DNA from: Siphonodentalium dalli
Taxonomy: Eukaryota > Mollusca > Scaphopoda > Gadilida > Siphonodentaliidae
DNA: 64,000 nucleotides
Direction of reading: 5' to 3'
Assembly: GCA_032622095.1 (NCBI GenBank)
Contig: CP136063.1
Coordinates: 185,113,956 to 185,177,955 of the forward strand
In this document: piece after piece, positions 30,261-43,000 of the stretch
How the letters are laid out: the number at the start of each line of letters is the position of its first letter
Position numbering within the stretch: position 1 is the stretch's first letter
Notes under the pieces: generated by a model
Told to the model about the DNA's origin: nothing
The model's database searches: none
Seen by the model: only the letters and a program-made list of their open reading frames with translations
Made by a program: the position numbers and the translations under genes

Positions 30261-31403
30261 ATTTCGTCTCGCCTTACTTAACACGTTACCATGGTCATTT
30301 GCCACATTTTCCCAAATTGTCCTGACCGAGCAGAGCGGGAATTTCTATTTGACCCACTTTCTCGGACTCGACCCAAAAAATTTCGGCCCAAAAAGTTCAG
30401 CCCAGGTGGCCATTTTTTAATATGGGACAGTTTGCCATATTTTCCGAAATTGACCCGACCGAGCAGAGCGAAAACTGAAATTCGACCCACTTTTTTTAAC
30501 TCAACCCAAATTTTTTTCGCCTTACTTAAGACGTTGCCATGGTCATTTGCCACATTTTCCTAACCGAGCAGAGCGGGAATTTCTATTTGACCCACTTTTT
30601 CGGACTCGACCCAAAATATTTTCGGCTCAAAAAGTTCGGCCCAGGTGGCCATTTTTTAATATGGGACAGTTTGCCACATTTTCCGAAATTGACCCGACCG
30701 AGCAGAGCGAAAACTGAAATTCGACCCACTTTTTCGGACTCGACCCAAATTTTGTTGACCCAAAATTTTGGCCGAGGTGGCCATTTATGACCCCCACTTG
30801 TTTCGGACTATTTTCGTTTATTTTCGGACTTTTTTTCACATGAAGTTTCGTCTCGCCTTACTTAAGACGTTGCCATGGTCATTTGCCACATTTTCCCAAA
30901 TTTTGCCTATTTTCGAGGCATATTTGAGCTTTTTTCCCGGATTTTTTTTAACACGAAATTTCGTCTCGCCTTACTTAAGACGTTGCCATGGTCATTTGCC
31001 ACATTTTCCTAACCGAGCAGAGCGGGAATTTCTATTTGACCCACTTTTTCAGACTCGACCCAAAATATTTTCGGCTCAAAAAGTTCGGCCCAGGTGGCCA
31101 TTTTTTAATACGGGACAGTTTGCCACTTTTTCCGAAATTGACCCGACCGAGCAGAGCGAAAACTGAAATTCGACCCACTTTTTCGGACTCGACCCAAATT
31201 TTGTTGACCCAAAATTTTGGCCGAGGTGGCCATTTATGACCCCCACTTGTTTCGGACTATTTCCGTTTATTTTCGGACTTTGCCTATTTTGGAGGCATTT
31301 TTGAACTTTTTTCCCGGATTTTTTTCCACACGAAATTTCGTCTCGCCTTACTTAAGACGTTGCCATGGTCATTTGCCACATTTTCCCAAATTTTGTGAAT
31401 AAG
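30261..31403. repeat. Transition repeat block between fossil gene and satellite
   Basis: A mosaic of short modules: TTTCGTCTCGCCTTACTTAA with GACGTTGCCATGGTCATTTG (five sites, near 30260, 30518, 30840, 30955 and 31335), CCGAGCAGAGCGGGAATTTC, and CCGAGCAGAGCGAAAACTG. About 295 bp at 30536-30830 recurs at 30985-31279, a 449-bp direct duplication. Proteins read from it repeat the same phrases and are not genes. Confidence 0.85.
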
Positions 31404-31800
31404 GAATAAGTAACGGAATTCACGCTGCTTGAATCTCCACCGAATTTCGAACGCTCAGATTGAAATTCAAACCTATAGATCGAGTAATTTCTCGAAGCTG
31501 AGCGTTAGTTTGCTTGATTCTCTTATGGAAAGTATCAAACATACCAAATTTCAGCTCAATCCAGCCAAAAACAATGCCACTTCCAGCGCCGTGGCTAAAT
31601 TTCCGTTTATTTTCGGACTTTGCCTATTTTGGAGGCATTTTTGAACTTTTTTCCCGGATTTTTTTCCACACGAAATTTCGTCTCGCCTTACTTAAGACGT
31701 TGCCATGGTCATTTGCCACATTTTCCCAAATTTTGTGAATAAGGAATAAGTAACGGAATTCACGCTGCTTGAATCTCCACCGAATTTCGAACGCTCAGAT
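31264..31800. repeat. Duplicated array junction
   Basis: The transition block end, the word GTGAATAAGGAATAAGTAAC and the first satellite bases occur at 31264-31465 and again at 31603-31805, about 340 bp apart. One truncated, divergent monomer (31430-31600) lies between them. The border between flanking DNA and satellite has therefore been duplicated as a unit. Confidence 0.85.
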
Positions 31801-34800
31801 TGAAATTCAAACCTATAGATCGAGTAATTTCTCGAAGCTGAGCGTTAACTTGCTAGATTCTCTGATGGAAAGAATCAAAACTGCCAAGTTTCAGTCCGAT
31901 CCAGCCATAAACAGTGCCACTTCCCTTCGGCACCTTAATATTGAAGGCGAAATTTTCTAAGTCCAGCGCCGTGCCTAAATTTTATAAGTCCAGCAATATC
32001 TCAGAAAAAGTGAAAAAAATCACTTTTGACCCAAAATTCGAGCAGGGGAGCACGAATTGGAACACAACAATGAACTTAATGCACAAAAAAGTGGGGGTCG
32101 AATTTCAATCTGAATTTCGAACGAATCTCCACCGAATTTCGAACGCTCAGATTGAAATTCAAACCTATAGATCGAGTAATTTCTCGAAGCTGAGCGTTAA
32201 CTTGCTAGATTCTCTTATGGAAAGTATCAAAACTGCCAAGTTTCAGTCCGATCCAGCCATAAACAGTGCCACTTCCCTTCGGCACCTTAATATTGAAGGC
32301 GAAATGTTCTAAGTCCAGCGCCGTGGCTAAATTTTCCAAGTCCAGCAGTATCTCAGAAAAAGTGAAAAAAATCACTTTGGACCCAAAATTCGAGCAGGGG
32401 AGCACGAATTGGAACACAACAATGAACTTAAGGCACAAAAAAGTGGGGGTCGAATTTCAATCTGAATTTCGAACGAATCTCCACCGAATTTCGAACGCTC
32501 AGATTGAAATTCAAACCTATAGATCGAGTAATTTCTCGAAGCTGAGCGTTAACTTGCTAGATTCTCTTATGGAAAGTATCAAAACTGCCAAGTTTCAGTC
32601 AGATCCAGCCATAAACAGTGCCACTTCCCTTCGGCACCTTAATATTGAAGGCGAAATTTTCTAAGTCCAGCGCCGTGCCTAAATTTTATAAGTCCAGCAG
32701 TATCTCAGAAAAAGTGAAAAAAATCACTTTTGACCCAAAATTCGAGCAGGGGAGCACGAATTGGAACACAACAATGAACTTAAGGCACAAAAAAGTGGGG
32801 ATCGAATTTCAATCTGAATTTCGAACGAATCTCCACCGAATTTCGAACGCTCAGATTGAAATTCAAACCTATAGATCGAGTAATTTCTCGAAGCTGAGCG
32901 TTAACTTGCTAGATTCTCTTATGGAAAGTATCAAAACTGCCAAGTTTCAGTCCGATCCAGCCATAAACAGTGCCACTTCCCTTCGGCACCTTAATATTGA
33001 AGGCGAAATTTTCCAAGTCCAGCGCCGTGCCTAAATTTTATAAGTCCAACAGTATCTCAGAAAAAATGAAAAAAATAACTTTTGACCAAAATTTCGAACA
33101 GGGGAGCACGAATTGGACCACAACAACGAAGTTGGGGCAAAAAAAAGTGGGGGTTGAATTTCAATCTGAATTTCGAACTTCGAACGAATATCCACCGAAT
33201 TTCGAACGCTCAGATTGAAATTCAAACCTATAGATCGAGTAATTTCTCGAAGCTGAGCGTTAACTTGCTAGATTCTCTGATGGAAAGAATCAAAACTGCC
33301 AAGTTTCAGTCCGATCCAGCCATAAACAGTGCCACTTCCCTTCGGCACCTTAATATTGAAGGCGAAATTTTCCAAGTCCAGCGCCGTGCCTAAATTTTAT
33401 AAGTCCAGCAATATCTCAGAAAAAGTGAAAAAAAAACACTTTTGACCCAAAATTCGAGCAGGGGAGCACGAATTGGAACACAACAATGAACTTAAGGCAC
33501 AAAAAAGTGGGGGTCGAATTTCAATCTGAATTTCGAACGAATCTCCACCGAATTTCGAACGCTCAGATTGAAATTCAAACCTATAGATCGAGTAATTTCT
33601 CGAAGCTGAGCGTTAACTTGCTAGATTCTCTGATGGAAAGTATCAAAACTGCCAAGTTTCAGTCCGATCCAGCCATAAACAGTGCCACTTCCCTTCGGCA
33701 CCTTAATATTGAAGGCGAAATGTTCTAAGTCCAGCGCCGTGGCTAAATTTTCCAAGTCCAGCAGTATCTCAGAAAAAGTGAAAAAAATCACTTTGGACCC
33801 AAAATTCGAGCAGGGGAGCACGAATTGGAACACAACAATGAACTTAAGGCACAAAAAAGTGGGGGTCGAATTTCAATCTGAATTTCGAACGAATCTCCAC
33901 CGAATTTCGAACGCTCAGATTGAAATTCAAACCTATAGATCGAGTAATTTCTCGAAGCTGAGCGTTAACTTGCTAGATTCTCTTATGGAAAGTATCAAAA
34001 CTGCCAAGTTTCAGTCAGATCCAGCCATAAACAGTGCCACTTCCCTTCGGCACCTTAATATTGAAGGCGAAATTTTCTAAGTCCAGCGCCGTGCCTAAAT
34101 TTTCTAAGTCCAACAGTATCTCAGAAAAAATGAAAAAAATAACTTTTGACCAAAATTTCGAACAGGGGAGCACGAATTGGACCACAACAACGAAGTTGGG
34201 GCAAAAAAAAGTGGGGGTTGAATTTCAATCTGAATTTCGAACTTCGAACGAATATCCACCGAATTTCGAACGCTCAGATTGAAATTCAAACCTATAGATC
34301 GAGTAATTTCTCGAAGCTGAGCGTTAACTTGCTAGATTCTCTGATGGAAAGTATCAAAACTGCCAAGTTTCAGTCCGATCCAGCCATAAACAGTGCCACT
34401 TCCCTTCGGCACCTTAATATTGAAGGCGAAATTTTCTAAGTCCAGCGCCGTGCCTAAATTTTCTAAGTCCAACAGTATCTCAGAAAAAATGAAAAAAATA
34501 ACTTTTGACCAAAATTTCGAACAGGGGAGCACGAATTGGACCACAACAACGAAGTTGGGGCAAAAAAAAGTGGGGGTTGAATTTCAATCTGAATTTCGAA
34601 CTTCGAACGAATATCCACCGAATTTCGAACGCTCAGATTGAAATTCAAACCTATAGATCGAGTAATTTCTCGAAGCTGAGCGTTAACTTGCTAGATTCTC
34701 TGATGGAAAGAATCAAAACTGCCAAGTTTCAGTCCGATCCAGCCATAAACAGTGCCACTTCCCTTCGGCACCTTAATATTGAAGGCGAAATTTTCCAAGT

Positions 34801-35103
34801 CCTGCGCCGTGCCTAAATTTTATAAGTCCAGCAATATCTCAGAAAAAGTGAAAAAAATCACTTTTGACCCAAAATTCGAGCAGGGGAGCACGAATTGGAA
34901 CACAACAATGAACTTAAGGCACAAAAAAGTGGGGGTCGAATTTCAATCTGAATTTCGAACGAATCTCCACCGAATTTCGAACGCTCAGATTGAAATTCAA
35001 ACCTATAGATCGAGTAATTTCTCGAAGCTGAGCGTTAACTTGCTAGATTCTCTGATGGAAAGTATCAAAACTGCCAAGTTTCAGTCCGATCCAGCCATAA
35101 ACA

Positions 35104-38100
35104 GTGCCACTTCCCTTCGGCACCTTAATATTGAAGGCGAAATGTTCTAAGTCCAGCGCCGTGGCTAAATTTTCCAAGTCCAGCAGTATCTCAGAAAAAG
35201 TGAAAAAAATCACTTTGGACCCAAAATTCGAGCAGGGGAGCACGAATTGGAACACAACAATGAACTTAAGGCACAAAAAAGTGGGGGTCGAATTTCAATC
35301 TGAATTTCGAACGAATCTCCACCGAATTTCGAACGCTCAGATTGAAATTCAAACCTATAGATCGAGTAATTTCTCGAAGCTGAGCGTTAACTTGCTAGAT
35401 TCTCTTATGGAAAGTATCAAAACTGCCAAGTTTCAGTCAGATCCAGCCATAAACAGTGCCACTTCCCTTCGGCACCTTAATATTGAAGGCGAAATTTTCC
35501 AAGTCCAGCGCCGTGCCTAAATTTTCTAAGTCCAACAGTATCTCAGAAAAAATGAAAAAAATAACTTTTGACCAAAATTTCGAACAGGGGAGCACGAATT
35601 GGACCACAACAACGAAGTTGGGGCAAAAAAAAGTGGGGGTTGAATTTCAATCTGAATTTCGAACTTCGAACGAATATCCACCGAATTTCGAACGCTCAGA
35701 TTGAAATTCAAACCTATAGATCGAGTAATTTCTCGAAGCTGAGCGTTAACTTGCTAGATTCTCTGATGGAAAGAATCAAAACTGCCAAGTTTCAGTCCGA
35801 TCCAGCCATAAACAGTGCCACTTCCCTTCGGCACCTTAATATTGAAGGCGAAATGTTCTAAGTCCAGCGCCGTGGCTAAATTTTATAAGTCCAGCAGTAT
35901 CTCAGAAAAAGTGAAAAAAATCACTTTTGACCCAAAATTCGAGCAGGGGAGCACGAATTGGAACACAACAATGAACTTAAGGCACAAAAAAGTGGGGGTC
36001 GAATTTCAATCTGAATTTCGAACGAATCTCCACCGAATTTCGAACGCTCAGATTGAAATTCAAACCTATAGATCGAGTAATTTCTCGAAGCTGAGCGTTA
36101 ACTTGCTAGATTCTCTTATGGAAAGTATCAAAACTGCCAAGTTTCAGTCAGATCCAGCCATAAACAGTGCCACTTCCCTTCGGCACCTTAATATTGAAGG
36201 CGAAATTTTCCAAGTCCAGCGCCGTGCCTAAATTTTCTAAGTCCAACAGTATCTCAGAAAAAATGAAAAAAATAACTTTTGACCAAAATTTCGAACAGGG
36301 GAGCACGAATTGGACCACAACAACGAAGTTGGGGCAAAAAAAAGTGGGGGTTGAATTTCAATCTGAATTTCGAACTTCGAACGAATATCCACCGAATTTC
36401 GAACGCTCAGATTGAAATTCAAACCTATAGATCGAGTAATTTCTCGAAGCTGAGCGTTAACTTGCTAGATTCTCTGATGGAAAGAATCAAAACTGCCAAG
36501 TTTCAGTCCGATCCAGCCATAAACAGTGCCACTTCCCTTCGGCACCTTAATATTGAAGGCGAAATGTTCTAAGTCCAGCGCCGTGGCTAAATTTTATAAG
36601 TCCAGCAGTATCTCAGAAAAAGTGAAAAAAATCACTTTTGACCCAAAATTCGAGCAGGGGAGCACGAATTGGAACACAACAATGAACTTAAGGCACAAAA
36701 AAGTGGGGGTCGAATTTCAATCTGAATTTCGAACGAATCTCCACCGAATTTCGAACGCTCAGATTGAAATTCAAACCTATAGATCGAGTAATTTCTCGAA
36801 GCTGAGCGTTAACTTGCTAGATTCTCTTATGGAAAGTATCAAAACTGCCAAGTTTCAGTCAGATCCAGCCATAAACAGTGCCACTTCCCTTCGGCACCTT
36901 AATATTGAAGGCGAAATTTTCCAAGTCCAGCGCCGTGCCTAAATTTTCTAAGTCCAACAGTATCTCAGAAAAAATGAAAAAAATAACTTTTGACCAAAAT
37001 TTCGAACAGGGGAGCACGAATTGGACCACAACAACGAAGTTGGGGCAAAAAAAAGTGGGGGTTGAATTTCAATCTGAATTTCGAACTTCGAACGAATATC
37101 CACCGAATTTCGAACGCTCAGATTGAAATTCAAACCTATAGATCGAGTGATTTCTCGAAGCTGAGCGTTAACTTGCTAGATTCTCTGATGGAAAGAATCA
37201 AAACTGCCAAGTTTCAGTCCGATCCAGCCATAAACAGTGCCACTTCCCTTCGGCACCTTAATATTGAAGGCGAAATGTTCTAAGTCCAGCGCCGTGGCTA
37301 AATTTTATAAGTCCAGCAGTATCTCAGAAAAAGTGAAAAAAATCACTTTTGACCCAAAATTCGAGCAGGGGAGCACGAATTGGAACACAACAATGAACTT
37401 AAGGCACAAAAAAGTGGGGGTCGAATTTCAATCTGAATTTCGAACGAATCTCCACCGAATTTCGAACGCTCAGATTGAAATTCAAACCTATAGATCGAGT
37501 AATTTCTCGAAGCTGAGCGTTAACTTGCTAGATTCTCTTATGGAAAGTATCAAAACTGCCAAGTTTCAGTCAGATCCAGCCATAAACAGTGCCACTTCCC
37601 TTCGGCACCTTAATATTGAAGGCGAAATTTTCCAAGTCCAGCGCCGTGCCTAAATTTTCTAAGTCCAACAGTATCTCAGAAAAAATGAAAAAAATAACTT
37701 TTGACCAAAATTTCGAACAGGGGAGCACGAATTGGACCACAACAACGAAGTTGGGGCAAAAAAAAGTGGGGGTTGAATTTCAATCTGAATTTCGAACTTC
37801 GAACGAATATCCACCGAATTTCGAACGCTCAGATTGAAATTCAAACCTATAGATCGAGTAATTTCTCGAAGCTGAGCGTTAACTTGCTAGATTCTCTGAT
37901 GGAAAGAATCAAAACTGCCAAGTTTCAGTCCGATCCAGCCATAAACAGTGCCACTTCCCTTCGGCACCTTAATATTGAAGGCGAAATGTTCTAAGTCCAG
38001 CGCCGTGGCTAAATTTTATAAGTCCAGCAGTATCTCAGAAAAAGTGAAAAAAATCACTTTTGACCCAAAATTCGAGCAGGGGAGCACGAATTGGAACACA

Positions 38101-39370
38101 ACAATGAACTTAAGGCACAAAAAAGTGGGGGTCGAATTTCAATCTGAATTTCGAACGAATCTCCACCGAATTTCGAACGCTCAGATTGAAATTCAAACCT
38201 ATAGATCGAGTAATTTCTCGAAGCTGAGCGTTAACTTGCTAGATTCTCTTATGGAAAGTATCAAAACTGCCAAGTTTCAGTCAGATCCAGCCATAAACAG
38301 TGCCACTTCCCTTCGGCACCTTAATATTGAAGGCGAAATTTTCCAAGTCCAGCGCCGTGCCTAAATTTTCTAAGTCCAACAGTATCTCAGAAAAAATGAA
38401 AAAAATAACTTTTGACCAAAATTTCGAACAGGGGAGCACGAATTGGACCACAACAACGAAGTTGGGGCAAAAAAAAGTGGGGGTTGAATTTCAATCTGAA
38501 TTTCGAACTTCGAACGAATATCCACCGAATTTCGAACGCTCAGATTGAAATTCAAACCTATAGATCGAGTGATTTCTCGAAGCTGAGCGTTAACTTGCTA
38601 GATTCTCTGATGGAAAGAATCAAAACTGCCAAGTTTCAGTCCGATCCAGCCATAAACAGTGCCACTTCCCTTCGGCACCTTAATATTGAAGGCGAAATGT
38701 TCTAAGTCCAGCGCCGTGGCTAAATTTTATAAGTCCAGCAGTATCTCAGAAAAAGTGAAAAAAATCACTTTTGACCCAAAATTCGAGCAGGGGAGCACGA
38801 ATTGGAACACAACAATGAACTTAAGGCACAAAAAAGTGGGGGTCGAATTTCAATCTGAATTTCGAACGAATCTCCACCGAATTTCGAACGCTCAGATTGA
38901 AATTCAAACCTATAGATCGAGTAATTTCTCGAAGCTGAGCGTTAACTTGCTAGATTCTCTTATGGAAAGTATCAAAACTGCCAAGTTTCAGTCAGATCCA
39001 GCCATAAACAGTGCCACTTCCCTTCGGCACCTTAATATTGAAGGCGAAATTTTCTAAGTCCAGCGCCGTGGCTAAATTTTCCAAGTCCAACAGTATCTCA
39101 GAAAAAATGAAAAAAATAACTTTTGACCAAAATTTCGAACAGGGGAGCACGAATTGGACCACAACAACGAAGTTGGGGCAAAAAAAAGTGGGGGTTGAAT
39201 TTCAATCTGAATTTCGAACTTCGAACGAATATCCACCGAATTTCGAACGCTCAGATTGAAATTCAAACCTATAGATCGAGTAATTTCTCGAAGCTGAGCG
39301 TTAACTTGCTAGATTCTCTGATGGAAAGAATCAAAACTGCCAAGTTTCAGTCCGATCCAGCCATAAACAG
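35104..39370 (+). repeat. Regular AB-dimer block (711-bp period)
   Basis: Monomer spacing alternates strictly 352, 359, 352, 359 for six dimers. A GTGATTTCTCG variant (normally GTAATTTCTCG) at about 37146 and 38568 is 1422 bp apart, so a four-monomer unit has been duplicated within the dimer block. Confidence 0.9.
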
Positions 39371-40073
39371 TGCCACTTCCCTTCGGCACCTTAATATTGA
39401 AGGCGAAATTTTCCAAGTCCAGCGCCGTGCCTAAATTTTATAAGTCCAGCAATATCTCAGAAAAAGTGAAAAAAATCACTTTTGACCCAAAATTCGAGCA
39501 GGGGAGCACGAATTGGAACACAACAATGAACTTAAGGCACAAAAAAGTGGGGGTCGAATTTCAATCTGAATTTCGAACGAATCTCCACCGAATTTCGAAC
39601 GCTCAGATTGAAATTCAAACCTATAGATCGAGTAATTTCTCGAAGCTGAGCGTTAACTTGCTAGATTCTCTGATGGAAAGAATCAAAACTGCCAAGTTTC
39701 AGTCCGATCCAGCCATAAACAGTGCCACTTCCCTTCGGCACCTTAATATTGAAGGCGAAATGTTCTAAGTCCAGCGCCGTGGCTAAATTTTCCAAGTCCA
39801 GCAGTATCTCAGAAAAAGTGAAAAAAATCACTTTTGACCCAAAATTCGAGCAGGGGAGCACGAATTGGAACACAACAATGAACTTAAGGCACAAAAAAGT
39901 GGGGGTCGAATTTCAATCTGAATTTCGAACGAATCTCCACCGAATTTCGAACGCTCAGATTGAAATTCAAACCTATAGATCGAGTAATTTCTCGAAGCTG
40001 AGCGTTAACTTGCTAGATTCTCTTATGGAAAGTATCAAAACTGCCAAGTTTCAGTCAGATCCAGCCATAAACA

Positions 40074-43000
40074 GTGCCACTTCCCTTCGGCACCTTAATA
40101 TTGAAGGCGAAATTTTCCAAGTCCAGCGCCGTGCCTAAATTTTCTAAGTCCAACAGTATCTCAGAAAAAATGAAAAAAATAACTTTTGACCAAAATTTCG
40201 AACAGGGGAGCACGAATTGGACCACAACAACGAAGTTGGGGCAAAAAAAAGTGGGGGTTGAATTTCAATCTGAATTTCGAACTTCGAACGAATATCCACC
40301 GAATTTCGAACGCTCAGATTGAAATTCAAACCTATAGATCGAGTAATTTCTCGAAGCTGAGCGTTAACTTGCTAGATTCTCTTATGGAAAGTATCAAAAC
40401 TGCCAAGTTTCAGTCAGATCCAGCCATAAACAGTGCCACTTCCCTTCGGCACCTTAATATTGAAGGCGAAATTTTCCAAGTCCAGCGCCGTGCCTAAATT
40501 TTCTAAGTCCAACAGTATCTCAGAAAAAATGAAAAAAATAACTTTTGACCAAAATTTCGAACAGGGGAGCACGAATTGGACCACAACAACGAAGTTGGGG
40601 CAAAAAAAAGTGGGGGTTGAATTTCAATCTGAATTTCGAACTTCGAACGAATATCCACCGAATTTCGAACGCTCAGATTGAAATTCAAACCTATAGATCG
40701 AGTAATTTCTCGAAGCTGAGCGTTAACTTGCTAGATTCTCTGATGGAAAGAATCAAAACTGCCAAGTTTCAGTCCGATCCAGCCATAAACAGTGCCACTT
40801 CCCTTCGGCACCTTAATATTGAAGGCGAAATGTTCTAAGTCCAGCGCCGTGGCTAAATTTTATAAGTCCAGCAGTATCTCAGAAAAAGTGAAAAAAATCA
40901 CTTTTGACCCAAAATTCGAGCAGGGGAGCACGAATTGGAACACAACAATGAACTTAAGGCACAAAAAAGTGGGGGTCGAATTTCAATCTGAATTTCGAAC
41001 GAATCTCCACCGAATTTCGAACGCTCAGATTGAAATTCAAACCTATAGATCGAGTAATTTCTCGAAGCTGAGCGTTAACTTGCTAGATTCTCTTATGGAA
41101 AGTATCAAAACTGCCAAGTTTCAGTCAGATCCAGCCATAAACAGTGCCACTTCCCTTCGGCACCTTAATATTGAAGGCGAAATTTTCCAAGTCCAGCGCC
41201 GTGCCTAAATTTTCTAAGTCCAACAGTATCTCAGAAAAAATGAAAAAAATAACTTTTGACCAAAATTTCGAACAGGGGAGCACGAATTGGACCACAACAA
41301 CGAAGTTGGGGCAAAAAAAAGTGGGGGTTGAATTTCAATCTGAATTTCGAACTTCGAACGAATATCCACCGAATTTCGAACGCTCAGATTGAAATTCAAA
41401 CCTATAGATCGAGTAATTTCTCGAAGCTGAGCGTTAACTTGCTAGATTCTCTGATGGAAAGAATCAAAACTGCCAAGTTTCAGTCCGATCCAGCCATAAA
41501 CAGTGCCACTTCCCTTCGGCACCTTAATATTGAAGGCGAAATTTTCCAAGTCCAGCGCCGTGCCTAAATTTTATAAGTCCAGCAATATCTCAGAAAAAGT
41601 GAAAAAAATCACTTTTGACCCAAAATTCGAGCAGGGGAGCACGAATTGGAACACAACAATGAACTTAAGGCACAAAAAAGTGGGGGTCGAATTTCAATCT
41701 GAATTTCGAACGAATCTCCACCGAATTTCGAACGCTCAGATTGAAATTCAAACCTATAGATCGAGTAATTTCTCGAAGCTGAGCGTTAACTTGCTAGATT
41801 CTCTGATGGAAAGAATCAAAACTGCCAAGTTTCAGTCCGATCCAGCCATAAACAGTGCCACTTCCCTTCGGCACCTTAATATTGAAGGCGAAATGTTCTA
41901 AGTCCAGCGCCGTGGCTAAATTTTCCAAGTCCAGCAGTATCTCAGAAAAAGTGAAAAAAATCACTTTTGACCCAAAATTCGAGCAGGGGAGCACGAATTG
42001 GAACACAACAATGAACTTAAGGCACAAAAAAGTGGGGGTCGAATTTCAATCTGAATTTCGAACGAATCTCCACCGAATTTCGAACGCTCAGATTGAAATT
42101 CAAACCTATAGATCGAGTAATTTCTCGAAGCTGAGCGTTAACTTGCTAGATTCTCTTATGGAAAGTATCAAAACTGCCAAGTTTCAGTCAGATCCAGCCA
42201 TAAACAGTGCCACTTCCCTTCGGCACCTTAATATTGAAGGCGAAATTTTCCAAGTCCAGCGCCGTGCCTAAATTTTCTAAGTCCAACAGTATCTCAGAAA
42301 AAATGAAAAAAATAACTTTTGACCAAAATTTCGAACAGGGGAGCACGAATTGGACCACAACAACGAAGTTGGGGCAAAAAAAAGTGGGGGTTGAATTTCA
42401 ATCTGAATTTCGAACTTCGAACGAATATCCACCGAATTTCGAACGCTCAGATTGAAATTCAAACCTATAGATCGAGTAATTTCTCGAAGCTGAGCGTTAA
42501 CTTGCTAGATTCTCTGATGGAAAGAATCAAAACTGCCAAGTTTCAGTCCGATCCAGCCATAAACAGTGCCACTTCCCTTCGGCACCTTAATATTGAAGGC
42601 GAAATTTTCCAAGTCCAGCGCCGTGCCTAAATTTTATAAGTCCAGCAATATCTCAGAAAAAGTGAAAAAAATCACTTTTGACCCAAAATTCGAGCAGGGG
42701 AGCACGAATTGGAACACAACAATGAACTTAAGGCACAAAAAAGTGGGGGTCGAATTTCAATCTGAATTTCGAACGAATCTCCACCGAATTTCGAACGCTC
42801 AGATTGAAATTCAAACCTATAGATCGAGTAATTTCTCGAAGCTGAGCGTTAACTTGCTAGATTCTCTGATGGAAAGAATCAAAACTGCCAAGTTTCAGTC
42901 CGATCCAGCCATAAACAGTGCCACTTCCCTTCGGCACCTTAATATTGAAGGCGAAATGTTCTAAGTCCAGCGCCGTGGCTAAATTTTCCAAGTCCAGCAG

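Noticed and set aside
30278-31166. Frames repeating GHFLIWDSLP or TLPWSFATFS
   Set aside because: Read from the transition repeat block; the peptides repeat with the DNA modules.
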